A stretch of 64,000 bases of DNA. It comes from Earliella scabrosa. Lineage: Eukaryota; Basidiomycota; Agaricomycetes; Polyporales; Polyporaceae. The stretch is from the NCBI GenBank assembly GCA_022605405.1, contig JABYQQ010000018.1:744001-808000 (forward strand), in the 5' to 3' direction. The position numbers and the translations under genes were made by a program. Under the pieces are notes generated by a model. It was not told the origin of the DNA, ran no database searches, and saw only the letters and a program-made list of their open reading frames with translations. Positions within the stretch are counted from its first letter, which is position 1. Each line of letters starts with the position of its first letter. Below, piece after piece: positions 10,741 to 22,701 of this stretch.

Positions 10741-12866
10741 TCAAGCTTCAGCGTTGCTCGTACGTATCATCGCCTCGGCGGATGGAGAGCGGGCCTTGAT
10801 GGTGCATTTGAATGGCTCCGGATACCTGACGAATGCCGACACCCGCATCAATCACCGCGAGATCTCACTTAGGATTTGGAAGAGGGCTCACGAAAGTAAT
10901 CCATAGGTCATCTTTCCCTCCAGGTGCACAGGATTCCCGTCAGCGTCGACAGGTGGAGTGATGGTCAGCGTGTGGAGGATCGTAGACACAACCATGAACA
11001 GCGCCGTGTCGGCGAAGTGTCGGCCGGGACAGATCCTGGCCAGAAAGAGCAGGAGAAGTTACTCAGGATCAGTATATTACCGCAAGGCGGAGAGTTGACT
11101 GAATACACGTACCGGCGGCCATAACCAAACGCCATCGTTGCCGAGTCGCGCACGTCAGGATTGAGATGGCCGTCCTTCAGCCACCGCTCGGGCATGAACG
11201 TCTCCGGATCTGGGTAGACGTTCGGGTCTCGGGAGAATGCCCTGCAGAAGATGGCATATTATTAGATCTCGACATTCCGACATTGCGCAGAGTATGGGCG
11301 CAGACGCACCAGATATTAGCGACAACAATGGAGCCTTTCGGTATGAAGTACCCGCGGTACTCATCATCCTCTAAAGAGCGGTGGGGCACTCCGACGGGGA
11401 CGACCGACCTCCAGCGCAGGAGCTCCTTGATGAGCGCGTTGATGTACGGGAGCGAATCCCTATCGGAGAACTCCGGGAGGCGGTGGGGTCCAACCACCGA
11501 GTCGAGCTCGGCCTGCGCCTTTTGTTGCACCGCTGGGAACGAGGCCATGGCGAGCACGAACGATTGCACTGTTGAGAGTGTCTGATAATAGGGTCATGAT
11601 TGTTTTCCCATCAAGGAATTGCCTTAACTCACCGTATCCGCTCCACCTGGGGATGTACACGTCAGATGTGCGTGCTTATGGATCGAGAACCTGTGAAGAC
11701 GTACCGGCGTATGCTGCAGCCGTCGCGTTCCGAGCTACCTCCTCTTCCTCGGCTGTGTCCTTGCCGTCCATGCGTGCGATACTCTCTAACAGACCCGACG
11801 CCATCGACGGTTTAGCGGTGCCCTTCGTCTGATGGGGCGCTCCGTCGGCCATCTCAACTAGTAGGCGGTGAATAGAAATAGTAGAGCACGCACCATTGCC
11901 TCCTTCGTCTGCTTCCACGGGATCTCCACGAGCCGATACACAACTGTCGTCCATGCCTTCCCATCGCGCTTGAACCCTGCGCCAGGCATCCAAGAAGGCA
12001 GGAAACGTAGGCTAGGGAAGGTCTCCACGAGGTACTTCCCAGGAACGAATACATAGGAAAATATGGAGAGTACCTGTTCGGCGATCTGGAGGTAGTCGAT
12101 GCTCTCCTCGTCCACTTCAATGCCATACGATACGCGCATAATGGACGAGCCAAAGAAGCTAAGACGTGATGTGATATCCCCGAGTATCAATCAGCGGGTG
12201 CGGAGGACGGACGTGGGAGGCGACGTACTGTCTGATGTGCTGCATGAAATTATCCGGCGTGTCTAGAAGTCGCTTGACGAGCCGGTGTGTCTCAAGACGG
12301 ACCGATGGTTGGTAATTCTTCATGACAGTGGGGTTGAAGAATTGGTGCATTGCCTTGCGGTGGCGTCGCCACCAAGTCCCGTAGCCTTGCAGGGGTAGTG
12401 CCCAGCTGAACCCGGTGCTGTGAAGGTTAGGAGACGGCGCGCTCACGTGAGTAACGGTGGGAAGGAAGTCGTATTACACTCACATGTCTACCATAGGCGA
12501 GGGGCTCCGGTCAGAGTAGTTTGCGGACCGTTTCTCGAGCAAATCGATAGCCGCATCATGAGAGCCCAGCACAATCATCGGCTGTCCGAATGCGCTGAGG
12601 TGGACAATATCCCCTAGACGGCGAGATTAAAGAACGTATCAGTGTCCAGGTGTAGGGATCGACTCACCGTATTTCGCGCTCATATCCCGGAAAACGGCGG
12701 CCATGTTCGTCGACGGGATGTCGAGGGCATTGCCAATGATGGGAAGTGGGCGAGGACCAGGGGGGAGTGGCGAGCTCAGGCTGGTCGCCTTGCTGGTCCA
12801 CCGCTGCAGTACGAGGAAGAGAGCGATGGCAAGAGCCAGAGACCACAAGAGCACTTCGAGAGCCAT
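10741..12866 (-). CDS. Cytochrome P450 (P450-2)
   Basis: This is a complete microsomal P450 on the minus strand, ATG at 12866 and TGA at 10741-10743. It has an N-terminal membrane anchor (VLLWSLALAIALFLVLQ) and the hinge PLPPGPRPLPIIGNALDIP. The C-helix is WWRRHRKAMHQFF. The I-helix is split by an intron (AAAYA, then AGGADT). ExxR lies in KELLRWRSVV, the PERF-like motif is PETFMPERW, and the heme loop is FGYGRR / ICPGRHFADTALF, split by an intron as in all P450s here. The tail resembles YPEPFKCTIKARS. All key residues are present and around ten short introns have GT-AG ends. It would act at the ER with a P450 reductase. The substrate is unknown; terpenoid oxidation is inferred from context. 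Confidence 0.9.
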
Positions 12867-13114
12867 GAGGACTATGTTTCTACGACTTCTACGACATCTT
12901 CCTTAAGTAGGAGAGCGCAGTCCCGTCCTACTACATGGACTGTATGAGTGCACAAGCAGATACCCACGACCGGAAAGCCACCACGCCGGTCCGATTCGGA
13001 GCATCGGAGCAGCTGAGACAGCAGAGACATATCAGGTACACCATGCTCTTTCAGAGTGAGACAGGACCATGGTCCATGTAGAAAGAAGCTAGCCAGTAAC
13101 ATCTCGGATGCTCA

Positions 13115-13533
13115 CCGCCGAAATGAAGATTGCACGGATTCTATGATGTGGAGAAGCCGCATATGGTGGAACTCCGGCATCCCGTGCGAGCATGAGGGCG
13201 TGTCGGTGCCATGACATGTCGCACGACTCGCCTTCCCATGTCAAGGTTGCGGAGGCGGAGTTGACTACAAATCCGGCGAAGGTCAGCACGCAGTATTCCC
13301 GCTCCGTGGCATGGAACACATGCAGACCTTCGATTGTAATCTCCGCGTTCTGTGGTCATAGACTTAATGGTACCGGTGAGCTCGAGCTTCCCGGGCCTGA
13401 CCTGAGGGAACTTGATCAAGATTGAACTGGCTGAGCATTGCGTCTAGAACAGTTCTGAAAGCCATACCAGATTCAGTTTAGCAGCGTACCTATGGTTTTG
13501 TTGCGAGTTCAATGGAACATGCTGCGCTAGCAT
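13115..13533 (-). CDS. Possible small intron-containing gene, unknown
   Basis: A speculative model. An ATG at 13533 gives MLAQHVPLNSQQNH and then a GTACGC donor. A 30-40 nt intron ends in TTCAG. The next exon reads TVLDAMLSQFNLDQVPS, then an intron of about 52 nt (GTCAGG...CACAG), then NAEITIEGLHVFHATEREYC and a protein-like stretch with LTFAGFVVNSASATLTWEG, down to a GTGAGC donor near 13110. The frames agree across both junctions. The 3' end could not be settled and no family was recognised. It lies just upstream of P450-2 on the same strand. It may be a relic. Confidence 0.25.
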
Positions 13534-14125
13534 GGCCTCATTTATCAAAGTTGGCAGAAGAGGAACCAGAGAGAAAAGTCGGAAGACTGACACGGTGTCC
13601 GCGTTGATCTATGTAGATAAGATTAGATCTAGCGAGCGCCTGATCGCTCGGGCCCGTTCACGACCCAGTACTTCACGACTTGCGAGTGTCCCGTCATGTT
13701 CGGTCAAGTTTCACTCTTTCAACCTATTCCGTTCGCTATACGCTTCCTTGTGCGACGTACTTGTCATCGTCCCAATCAATGCATGTCCCACAAAGAAGCG
13801 AGGTGCGGGCCGCGGCTTCACAGCTGGACGTGGACCGCAGCTCCATCCACGACCAAACCTGCATTGCTGTCCTCTGACCTGGGACCACCATTTTCTCGTT
13901 GCTCAAATGCGCGCAGCCTGTACAGCAAACGGTCAAAGATGACTGGGGCGATGACATGGAGGAAGGACCCGCAGAACGTGAGGGAGGACGCGTTTGTGTA
14001 GTGAGCATCAGGTGAGCGGCATCGTTCCCCTCCTCGTGCAGCGTGCAACTGTCCAGCAACCCACGCGCCCAGTGCCCGAGCTAAGGTTTGTCATGTCAGA
14101 CTCAAGCACGAGTGGCCTACAGCGC
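13534..14125. other. Intergenic, no gene recognised
   Basis: About 600 bp without a convincing frame or repeat. Confidence 0.4.
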
Positions 14126-14510
14126 TGCCGCTTCGCCGTCTCTAGCCGCTTCTCATGTCGAGCCTGTGTCGAGCTCCGGATCCTGAAACATCCTGACTCC
14201 TACAGCAACCGCCTCATCTTCTACTTCTTCCGTTTCCAGCACCTCATCTGATCCTTCGCCCAACTCCTTCGCCGAACGTGAAGCACGGTATCAGGCCGCC
14301 CGAGTCCGCATCTTCGGAGAGTCCGGTTCCACGTCGAGCGGCCCGAACACGATAGGTGGGCTGCAGACTAACCCACCATCTGTGCAGATCGCAAGAGACC
14401 CGAATGGTCCGCCGGTTCAGGATGGGTCTTCATCACCTGGAGAGAGCGGTCAAGTCGGAACCCAAGGGGGTTCGAGGATAGAGGGGGGGAACGGCTTAGA
14501 TGGACTTCGT
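14126..14510 (+). pseudogene. R3H/SUZ-domain protein fragment
   Basis: One frame from about 14196 reads SSTSSVSSTSSDPSPNSFAE, then REARYQAARVRIFGESG. This matches the SUZ motif (EREaxYxxARxRIFG) found after R3H domains in RNA-binding proteins, and a Ser/Gly/Pro-rich tail follows. Upstream, AASPSLAASHVEPVSSSGS runs into a stop and the sense continues in a shifted frame, so there is a frameshift. No R3H domain is visible upstream. This looks like the decayed C-terminal part of a gene, perhaps a partial duplication. Confidence 0.55.
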
Positions 14511-15454
14511 ATGTGTATCCCTGTTTTTACCACCTAGTGAGTCGCGTCATGACTGCCTAGAGGTTTGCATACCTGACACATATGTTGACCTACCTTAATC
14601 CCGCGCGCACTACCGTTCACTACATGTCTTCCACACCCGCCATTCCGTTCCCAGATCCATCTTGTACCCCCGCGTCCGTTGTTCAGCTTGTGCAGTCACT
14701 CATGCCAACCAGGAAGATCGTGAAGCAGTGGATTCTTGTCCCGAATGGCCAAGAGACATCCCCGTGTGCCTCAATAGGCAAAGGCGCAGCGACTCGGACA
14801 TGGAGTCGAACGCAAGGATTCTGACCGCCCTGCAAGATAGCGTGCTTCACAGAAGAGCGCGTGTGTCCTCCGACGAGTTCAGGGAAATACGTTGCAGCGG
14901 CATGAAGGTGCGTCAGGGCCATACTGTTCTGAATCCATCACGTTCACGCTGTTCATAGGCGAAGGTACCGTAGTTGGCGGTGAAGCAACTTGAATCGTCT
15001 TCATGGCACTATTCTGAGTCCTCGACGTACCTGACCGGTCCAGTTGAGCAAGAATAGGACCGGAGCTTGGCATTCTCGCCAACGGACCCACTTAACCTTG
15101 ATAACGCAGAAGTTTGGACTATGAATGAACGATGTATCGTCGCTCTCTGACTATGGCCAATCCCGCCTTCTTTAGCCGTGTCTGCGGCTCTCTAACATTG
15201 CTCCCTGCACACCGGCTTCTCACGGGAATCATAACATCATAGCACCACTTGTCATATTCACCCTGATCTCCTCGGCCTTCGATTTACCTCACCGGCGAAG
15301 AATTTACCTGCTTCTCAGTGGTCTGGGCAGTTCCGTCACTTACCGAAAGGCCCCCAGGTATCCCGATCAAGCAATGAGGACCTTCTTTACGGCCCATTCC
15401 TGCTGGCCTAGCGTCAAGCATGGACTGATCACTCGGTCGCAACCATAGTACGAA
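14511..15454. other. Intergenic, no gene recognised
   Basis: Short frames only. The stretch precedes the P450 pseudogene and may contain its decayed promoter and further debris of the R3H/SUZ gene. Confidence 0.4.
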
Positions 15455-16830
15455 ATGCTCGTGGTGAGTGGTTCATCGCCTTGCAGTCTCGAACCCGTCT
15501 GCCGACGCTACCCACGATCCAGGTGGGCGGAGCTTACATGGGCTCCTACGCTGCTCGGTTTCACCCCGTTCGTCGTGACGAGCCCGATCTCAGCCATGTC
15601 GTCGCAACCCCAAACACCTGCCGTTACATCCACGACCGAAGGGCCTCCCAATCATCGGGAATGCACTCGACGTCCCTACGATCAACCTCCCTGAGTCCTT
15701 CCAAGGATCGAGTGAGAGGTAAGGTACGTTCGCCGTGATTGTTCCTTACGTACTCTCGCAAGCTTAACTGACGCGTTTCCCAGCAGGCGATGTTGTCTAC
15801 CTCGACGTACTAGGCCAGCCGATGATCATATTGGGCTCGCACGAGGCTCCGTCTGAGGGTTTTGACAAGCGTTCTGCCGACTACTCTGACAGAGTTCCGA
15901 CCGTGGCGCGTCTCGTGTGAGTCCCAGCTCGCTCTACCTTCCCCCGATCCCCTATGTGTCACTGGCCGCCGCAGGGCATCGTACTCATGCCATACCCCCT
16001 GCCGTGGCGGCCGCGGGGGAAAGAAATGCTTTATGTCTCCCAGCCAAACACCGTCGCACAGTACGAGCCGCTCCTGCATCCAGAGAGTCAAGTTCTTCAG
16101 GAGGCTCGTCGAGGAGCCGGACACGTTCCTGCACGAAACAGTGCGTATCCTTCCTCGTCTTTGATCGTCGACCTTTCCCTGGTGTCTTGTCTCAAACCTT
16201 TGACAGTGCGTTCGCGTCGGCGATGCATGCGCATCGTGCACGGAATTGAAGTTGCCGACGAGGATGACAGGTACGTGCACGCGGTCGAGGGTGGAGTTAC
16301 GGCGTTCAATGCGGCGTGCTCCTGGGTGCGTTCCTCATGGAGACCTTTTCCTGAGCTGGTTTCCTGGCGGTAGGTTCAAGCGCGTCGCCGCAGCGTGGAA
16401 GGTGACTCATCATATGCCCGATGAACCGTTCGAGCGTGCGGTGGATGGTATGGTAAATAGACTTTCCGTCAACACCTCTAAGGCGCAGCCTACGATCATC
16501 TTTGGCTAGGACGTGGGTACGTGTCAGATCAGCCCGCGCATCGCTCTCATAAGGCGCCGATGCTAATTCTTCATTCCTGGCAGAGTGTGCACTGGTCGTC
16601 ACTCTGCCGAAGCATGTCTGTTAATCAAGATAGCTTACGTCCTGCACACACTCTGCATCGACAACGTCCTGGATGCATACGGACGTCCAATTATTCCCGA
16701 AGCCAAGATGACCACAGGTGTTCTTCAGTGAGTTCCAGCAGTATGGTCGTGTCGTCTTGTATGTGGCGGCTGATGGAGGACGTTCCGTCTTGCAGGTATC
16801 CAGCCCGTGCAGCATAAAACCGCGCTATCT
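15455..16830 (+). pseudogene. Cytochrome P450 pseudogene with internal deletion
   Basis: Recognisable P450 pieces lie in the right order but in changing frames. The hinge is KGLPIIGNALDVPTINLPES near 15640. Then GDVVYLDVLGQPMIILGSHE is near 15787. The C-helix region near 15990 has WRPRGKEML in one frame and FFRRLVEEPDTFLHETVR in another. MRIVHGIEVADEDDRYVHAV is near 16230 and FKRVAAAWKVTHHMPDEPFE near 16376. After about 16510 the I-helix, ExxR, PERF and heme loop are absent, and the sequence jumps to the post-heme segment SAEACLLIKIAYVLHTLCID near 16600 and GRPIIPEAKMTTGVLQ, ending with YPARAA and a stop. The deletion removes the catalytic core. Closest in pattern to P450-3 and P450-4. Confidence 0.85.
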
Positions 16831-17344
16831 CGTGTACGAGAGCCTCATCTATCTGGCAAGTGTTAGCAAACGAGAAGCTCCAGTCCGCCCATGACTCCCT
16901 CTTGTGAGGACGCGTTCATAATATAACTTACTGATCCGAGTACTTGGTCACAACGCAACCTTTCTATGTGATGTGATCAGCGAGCAAGACTGCATAGGCA
17001 GTCTGACGGTTGACTATCACATGCTTCAGGTGTTTGGCGTAAAGCTCGGCCCGTGTCTCGCGCGACCCTGCACTGACGTTCTTCTAGACGAGTTTGATAC
17101 TTCGAGGATTGTCGTGGGACTTGCGCCCGGATTGCCGACCCCTCTAATCGATGACGAACCCTTGAATGGCAAGTTCGTCTCGAACACTGGTATCATGACA
17201 TTGACCTGACTTACATGTACAGATTCACACGCGCCTCGCCTTTGTGCCACTCGGCGGTTATAAACCTCTCTGTGCCACTTGTCCTTCAAGCCCTTCTTGA
17301 ACGCAACCTTCACTTTGCGCACACTACCTCACGTCTTCGTCGAG
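16831..17344. other. Intergenic, no gene recognised
   Basis: About 500 bp between the P450 relic and a small hypothetical gene. A frame from 16973 to 17209 has no recognisable motif. It may contain an unrecognised upstream exon of the next gene. Confidence 0.4.
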
Positions 17345-18039
17345 ATGTACGCTGAATCCGTTGACAATACCAATGGAGAGTTCGTACCCTTACTCTTTCC
17401 CTAGTGTTGACATGCTGACACGCGATTCTCAGCAACAACTTCCTGCCTCGCCGTGACCATGGCATTCGTTCGCCTCATGATTCCGACTCTATTCACGCCA
17501 TTGCTAGCGAGGAGTCGGCTTCCGATGAGGCTGTTGACCACGGACCCGCCATGGAGGATTGGTTGACGGCGAAGCGCAGGTTCAGGGAAGTAGCCCATCA
17601 GATGGTCGCTGTCGCCAATATGGTGCGTGATCGTTCTCGAAATCCACCCTTCACTTCTCACATACTGCTCTCCAGAACCCAGAGGGCGAAGACAGCATAG
17701 ACTACGATGTGTTACGCGTGAAGCACGCCGACGCAGGCCTCGCTCTCCTCATCCATACCCTCAGCGTGATTGACGGACACGACGTGGGTGTTGTCTCGTG
17801 ACGGTGACTGCTTGAATCTCATGTCCAATTTGCAGATTGGTCAATTTCCCATAGAGGATTTCTCAAGCATTCCATCGGACGCTAGGGCGGCCCATTCTCG
17901 GGCCCTTGAGATCAACGAAGACAATCTCAAGCTTCAACTCGACGCCGTCGGTATAACGCTCACCTATTTGCAGGAGGAGCGCCGGATGCTGGTGGAGAAA
18001 CATGCTGCTTGGCTTAGTGCCCATGGCAGTGCTCACTGA
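17345..18039 (+). CDS. Small hypothetical protein with a C-terminal coiled coil
   Basis: Not recognised. The model joins a short first exon (MYAESVDNTNG, from ATG 17345) across an intron ending CTCAG near 17431. The next exon starts NNFLPRRDHGIRSPHDSD and contains SEESASDEAVDHGPAMEDWL and KRRFREVAHQMVAVANM. A further exon begins NPEGEDSIDYDVLRVKHADA. The last exon begins IGQFPIEDFSSIP and ends in a charged helix (EINEDNLKLQLDAVGITLTY, then LQEERRMLVEKHAAW) and a TGA at 18037-18039. Frames agree at each proposed GT-AG junction. The start is the weakest part. No function is suggested. Confidence 0.45.
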
Positions 18040-18640
18040 TTGACATTCATTGATCTGCTGCCATTTCACTCTTGTGAATACGGTCCTCGTAATCACCGAG
18101 GTTACTATATTATATGAGGTGTTTAGACTCACAGACGCGCATTGATCACGAGGCCGCGATAGGCCACGATCCTGCGGAAAAGCGCCAAAAAACCTTCCCT
18201 AACCTCCATCTGCGCCTCATAGTACTACTCCGAGCATGCACAGAAGACATGCTGAAGCACAAACCTCACCTGCCTTGCTTGGAAGATGCTGACTGTTGGC
18301 GATCGAGACGACAGCCACTGAGGTTTGTTCATTTCACCCATACCTTACATGAGGAAATCACCTGCTAAACGTGAACACTGAACAGGACTTGTGAGAATGG
18401 CCTGAGGCGCTGCGGCGCTGAGTTTCCATTCGTCGTACCACGTAGGACAGAGCTGAACGCTGAACTCTTATAGGGGAGGTCAATCACCACGATCGGATGC
18501 CTAGCTCTCTAGTCATGCCCAAGGTTCGGCCCTTCAAGAAGCCGTTGCCTCTTTATATAAGGGGCCTGAACCTAGCTCGTTGTTCGCCACCTTCGCCGCT
18601 CTTCATGACCTAGATTCTCTCCAGACTTTCCTCCACAGCT
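18040..18640. other. Intergenic, promoter region of P450-3
   Basis: No gene seen. A TATA-type box lies 80-90 bp before the P450-3 start codon. Confidence 0.5.
18554..18560 (+). promoter_or_regulatory. TATA box of P450-3
   Basis: TATATAA in a pyrimidine-rich context, 81 bp upstream of the ATG at 18641. Confidence 0.55.
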
Positions 18641-20801
18641 ATGCTATACTTCTTGGATGATAGACCCTCCCCGGTCACCGCATTTATCTTCATCGTTGCT
18701 CTGGGACTTATCGTCAAGTCTTGTGCCTCTCGCGGCGCACGGAACCCAAGACGGCTTCCACTTCCTCCCGGACCACGACCTCTCCCTGTGATAGGCAATA
18801 TGCTGGACATCCCGACGTCGATGACGGGGATGCGATACCGCGAGATGAGTCAACAGTACGGTATGTGAGAGGTTGTCTTGGCGCGATGAGTCTTAAACGA
18901 CATATCCCTTCGATTCCTCTCTAGGTGACGTTGTCTACCTCAATATCTGCAAGCAGCCTATGATCATCTTGGGCTCCCACGAAGCCGCTATGGAACTGCT
19001 CGACAAACGCTCCGCCATTTACTCGGACAGGCCGCCGTCAACCATGGTCGAACTGTACGCTTTGCGCTCCTCTATGTTTCCGCTTTGACTTGATCGGTTT
19101 CGCTGATGACATATGGCTATGCCTTCGCACTGACAGCACGGGATGGGATTGGTCGATCGGACAGATTCCATACGGACCGAAGTGGCGTCGAAGGAGAAAG
19201 GAGTTCCACCAATTTTTTCTCCCGGCCGCCATTGTCAAGTACCACCCAGTTCTCGAACGCGAAGCCGTAACGTTACTTATCAAGCTCGTCCAGAGCCCGG
19301 AGCGATTTCTCCGCCACATCCAAGCGTGCGTGCTCTGTTCTCGCTATTCTCTCACGACTAGATACTCAGACACCGATGTACGAGTAGCACGTTCTCCGCG
19401 ACGATCTTGCCTATCTCGTACGGCATCGAGGTCACAGATGATGATGACCCGTACGTCAGAGTCGTCGAGAGGGGCATGGAGTTGTTCAGTCGCGCATTCG
19501 TCCCCGGCGCGTTCCTCGTGGAGACTTTCCCCGCCTTGCGGTACATACCCAGTTGGCTACCAGGAGGCGGATTCAAGCGATTCGCAGCGATGACGAAGAA
19601 GGCAACTCAGGCGATGCGAGACTTGCCCTTTGAGCGGACTATGATGAAGATGGTAAGTCGCATTTGTCAAAGCTACGCTTGAAATTGTTGTAGACTAACA
19701 GGGGCGGGCCGGCGTACAACGTACGTCACATTTCGCATGGCAGAGAGATGGCACTGCGACTCCTTGCATTGCCACGACGCTTATGGAGAAGGCACACCGT
19801 AAAGTCGACATGGACATGAAAGAGGACGAGGTTGTGGCGAGAGATACCGCGGCCGTGGCATATGCTGGTGTGTGCCCTATGGAATCGGTTAGTGTCGCTG
19901 AACATCGTGCCCATTGTTCCATCTTCCTCGACAGCTGGTGCCGACACCGTAAGCCTCCGGCCTCTTCAGTGGGAATATACGGGAACTCATCGTCTTCATC
20001 ACATCTACAGACAATATCCGCCATGCAGACATTCTTCCTCGCGATGGTGGGCCACCCGGACGTGCAAGAGAAGGCGCACAAGGAGCTGGACGCAGTCGTC
20101 GGGTTGCATCGTCTGCCTACTTGTGAAGACCTCGATTCGCTACCGTACGTCACTGCGATCGTCAAGGAGACAGTGCGGTGGCAGGCTGTCGCTCCCATCG
20201 GTCTTCTGCACCGAACTATCCAGGACGACGAGTACAACGGCTACTTCATCCCAAAGGGATCAGACGTGCTCGCGAATCTATGGTGTGTCTCGAGCCGTCC
20301 GCTGTGACCGCGATCCCAGCCGACCTCGCCACTAACAGGGCCATCTCTCGCGAGCGACTCGTCTACCCCGATCCAGAGAAGTTTGACCCGGATCGCTTTT
20401 TGAAAGACGGTGCGCTCAACCCCGCCGTGCGGGACCCATCCGCGTTCGTGTTCGGCTACGGACGGAGGTACGTTCGGTTTCTCGTCGCGGTCAGTTCGAG
20501 TGAGCTCATGATATCTGCAGGATCTGCCCTGGACGCCACTTTGCAGAGGCCTCTCTGTCTATCATGATCGCGTCCGTGCTCCATACGCTCAGGATTGATC
20601 CTGAACTCGACGAGTATGGCCATCCTATTCCTCCTGAGGTGAAGATGACCGATGGAGTGATTTCGTGAGTCGGACTTCTGGGTCTCCCTACAAGCTGCTT
20701 GTTAACCTTCTCTGTGTAGGCATTCTCAGCCGTTCCAATGCAGGATCACACCAAAGTCGGAGGATCATGAGGCTCTCATTGGCGCTGACGGGCGGGGATG
20801 A
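18641..20801 (+). CDS. Cytochrome P450 (P450-3)
   Basis: Complete microsomal P450. The ATG at 18641 leads into a hydrophobic anchor (VTAFIFIVALGLIVKS) and the hinge LPLPPGPRPLPVIGNMLDIP. Next come GDVVYLNICKQPMIILGSHE, the C-helix WRRRRKEFHQFF, and SYGIEVTDDDDPYVRVVERG. The I-helix is split around AVAYA / AGADT. ExxR is KETVRWQ, then PEKFDPDRF and the heme loop FGYGRR / ICPGRHFAEASLS. The C-terminus is PFQCRITPKSEDHEALIGAD before TGA 20799-20801. All catalytic motifs are present and about ten introns have GT-AG ends. It is closest to P450-4 next to it, which suggests tandem duplication. The likely role is oxidation of a lipophilic natural product; the substrate is unknown. Confidence 0.9.
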
Positions 20802-22701
20802 CTGCATATCGTTGAATGCGAGATCGCAACTGGAGTAGTCGTTAAGTTGTAATGGTGCGAGTGAAACTCTGATCGACTCGTCCCACTTCACGCTAGAGAA
20901 GTTCAGAAACCTGTGGGAGTAATCAGAGCTTCGGACTTTGCATGACGCACGTTGCGACACCACTGACTACGGACTCCCGACATAGCTTGAAGTGGGAGCG
21001 CCCATGGAAGCTCACATAGACGCCCACAGTTCCTGCGTTGAACCGCGACCGCAACGTACCTGGACTCTCTTCCATACTCTCCTTGCAAGCCAACCACCGA
21101 CGCTCTACAAACCATTCAAGCTTCATTGTCGACAAAGCCCTGGAGTGACTGGATACGGATACGCAATCTGAGATTTCCATGAAAGGCCATACATCCAACA
21201 TCGCCCGTCTCCGTCATGCGGAAGCAAAATCTAGGACGCAGCATGCCATGTCTGGCATGGATTAAGGTGAGTCTCCCTGTATTATAGGGCCATCTTCTAC
21301 ACTACCACTGGCGACACAAGCGTCGCATCCATTCCCCTCTCGTGCTTGCGCAGTGGTGTCGCCCATCGCCTCCTCCTCCCTCCTCAGCCCTAATCCATTG
21401 CTAATCGGCGGGGGCATGCTCAGTGAACGATGATGCGTGTACCGGCCTCTCGGGGTGTAGTGGGAGGGCGCAGCTCAGCGCGTCCGTGAGGATCGAGACG
21501 ATTGGACACGTCAGCAAATCCGCCCTCGAGACTGGGGAGCCCTGAAGGATCCAGCTTGGATCTCCTACAGCTTCCGGATGTAGTTCTGCATCACACAATA
21601 GGCTGACGGTGCGTCGAGTACACTACTTTGCGCGTTCATCTTGAGAGTACTGAGCGTGGCCATCATACATCTTGCAGTCTACATACTACCAACTGAATCG
21701 TCCACCTGGCCTGTGAGTCATGCAGCGACGTGTCCTGACCTCATGGAATCTCGGACATCTGAGGTGCTGTGTCTCAGCCAGTCGATGAACCGTTCAGTGA
21801 TCACGCGCGCCACACTCCGATCGACAACGGCATGAGCAGACACATCCACTGGACGCTCCATCCGGATGCTACAGTACCCCCATCTATCTCGGAACGCTCA
21901 GCATGTTCAAACTTCAGACCTCGATTTTCTCGGGTGGGCGTCGCGGCTACACGCTCGTCTCAGTCCGATATTTGGCTCGTTCGGCTGGATCCACAACTCC
22001 CGGACGGGGTTCCGGTACGGAAGCCCCATGCGCCAGACCTCGAGCAGATGCCGGGTGGGCGCGAGAGCTAGGCGCCGGTGGCCAGATACCCGCGGCCGTT
22101 CGATACCCAGCGCCGCCCCACGGATAACTTCCGACCAACTATCTACGGCGCCCGGTGCACACCTGGGCGTGTAAGCAGCATAATTGTTTGGATACGTGGC
22201 CCCATCACCCTTTTCGTGTTGATTTCATACCAGCAGTGCAAATCCCCAAGAGTAGAAGTCATGTACCTCGCTCAAGCTCAGCACCTCCTGAAGTACGTAC
22301 AAGTGCATCTGATGGATATTGGTGTCGCGCCCCTGAGTCTAATGTTTTCGTAGATCTTGTGATTCTCAAACTCCGCGCACGCGTCCCGAGATGAGCGATA
22401 TCAAGCGTTCGAGGAACAGCGGCTATAGTCACACGAGTTCAACGGGCGCGCGCTCTGCAATATTTCGAAGCAAAGGGAGAGCCGCTCGAGGCCCATGGGT
22501 ACTTGCGCTAGGATCGCGCGTATATCATGCATGCCGTCCGCCTATTTTGGGCACGACTCTCCGAGGCACCGTAGCTCCAGCGCATATAAGCTTCGCAACT
22601 GTGAACGCCATTTGCACCGCCAAACGGTGTAGCTCGAAGCCCCTTCGCCGTTCATCGATCCAGCACGCCCATTCGCACGTCTCTCCCAATTTCTCCCTGC
22701 C
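20802..22701. other. Intergenic, no gene recognised
   Basis: About 1.9 kb between two P450 genes. Only short frames without motifs were found. The last 120 bp hold a TATA-like box for P450-4. Confidence 0.45.
22583..22590 (+). promoter_or_regulatory. TATA-like box of P450-4
   Basis: CATATAAG, 112 bp upstream of the ATG at 22702. The same octamer occurs, on the minus strand, before the terpene cyclase at 37690-37697. Confidence 0.45.
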
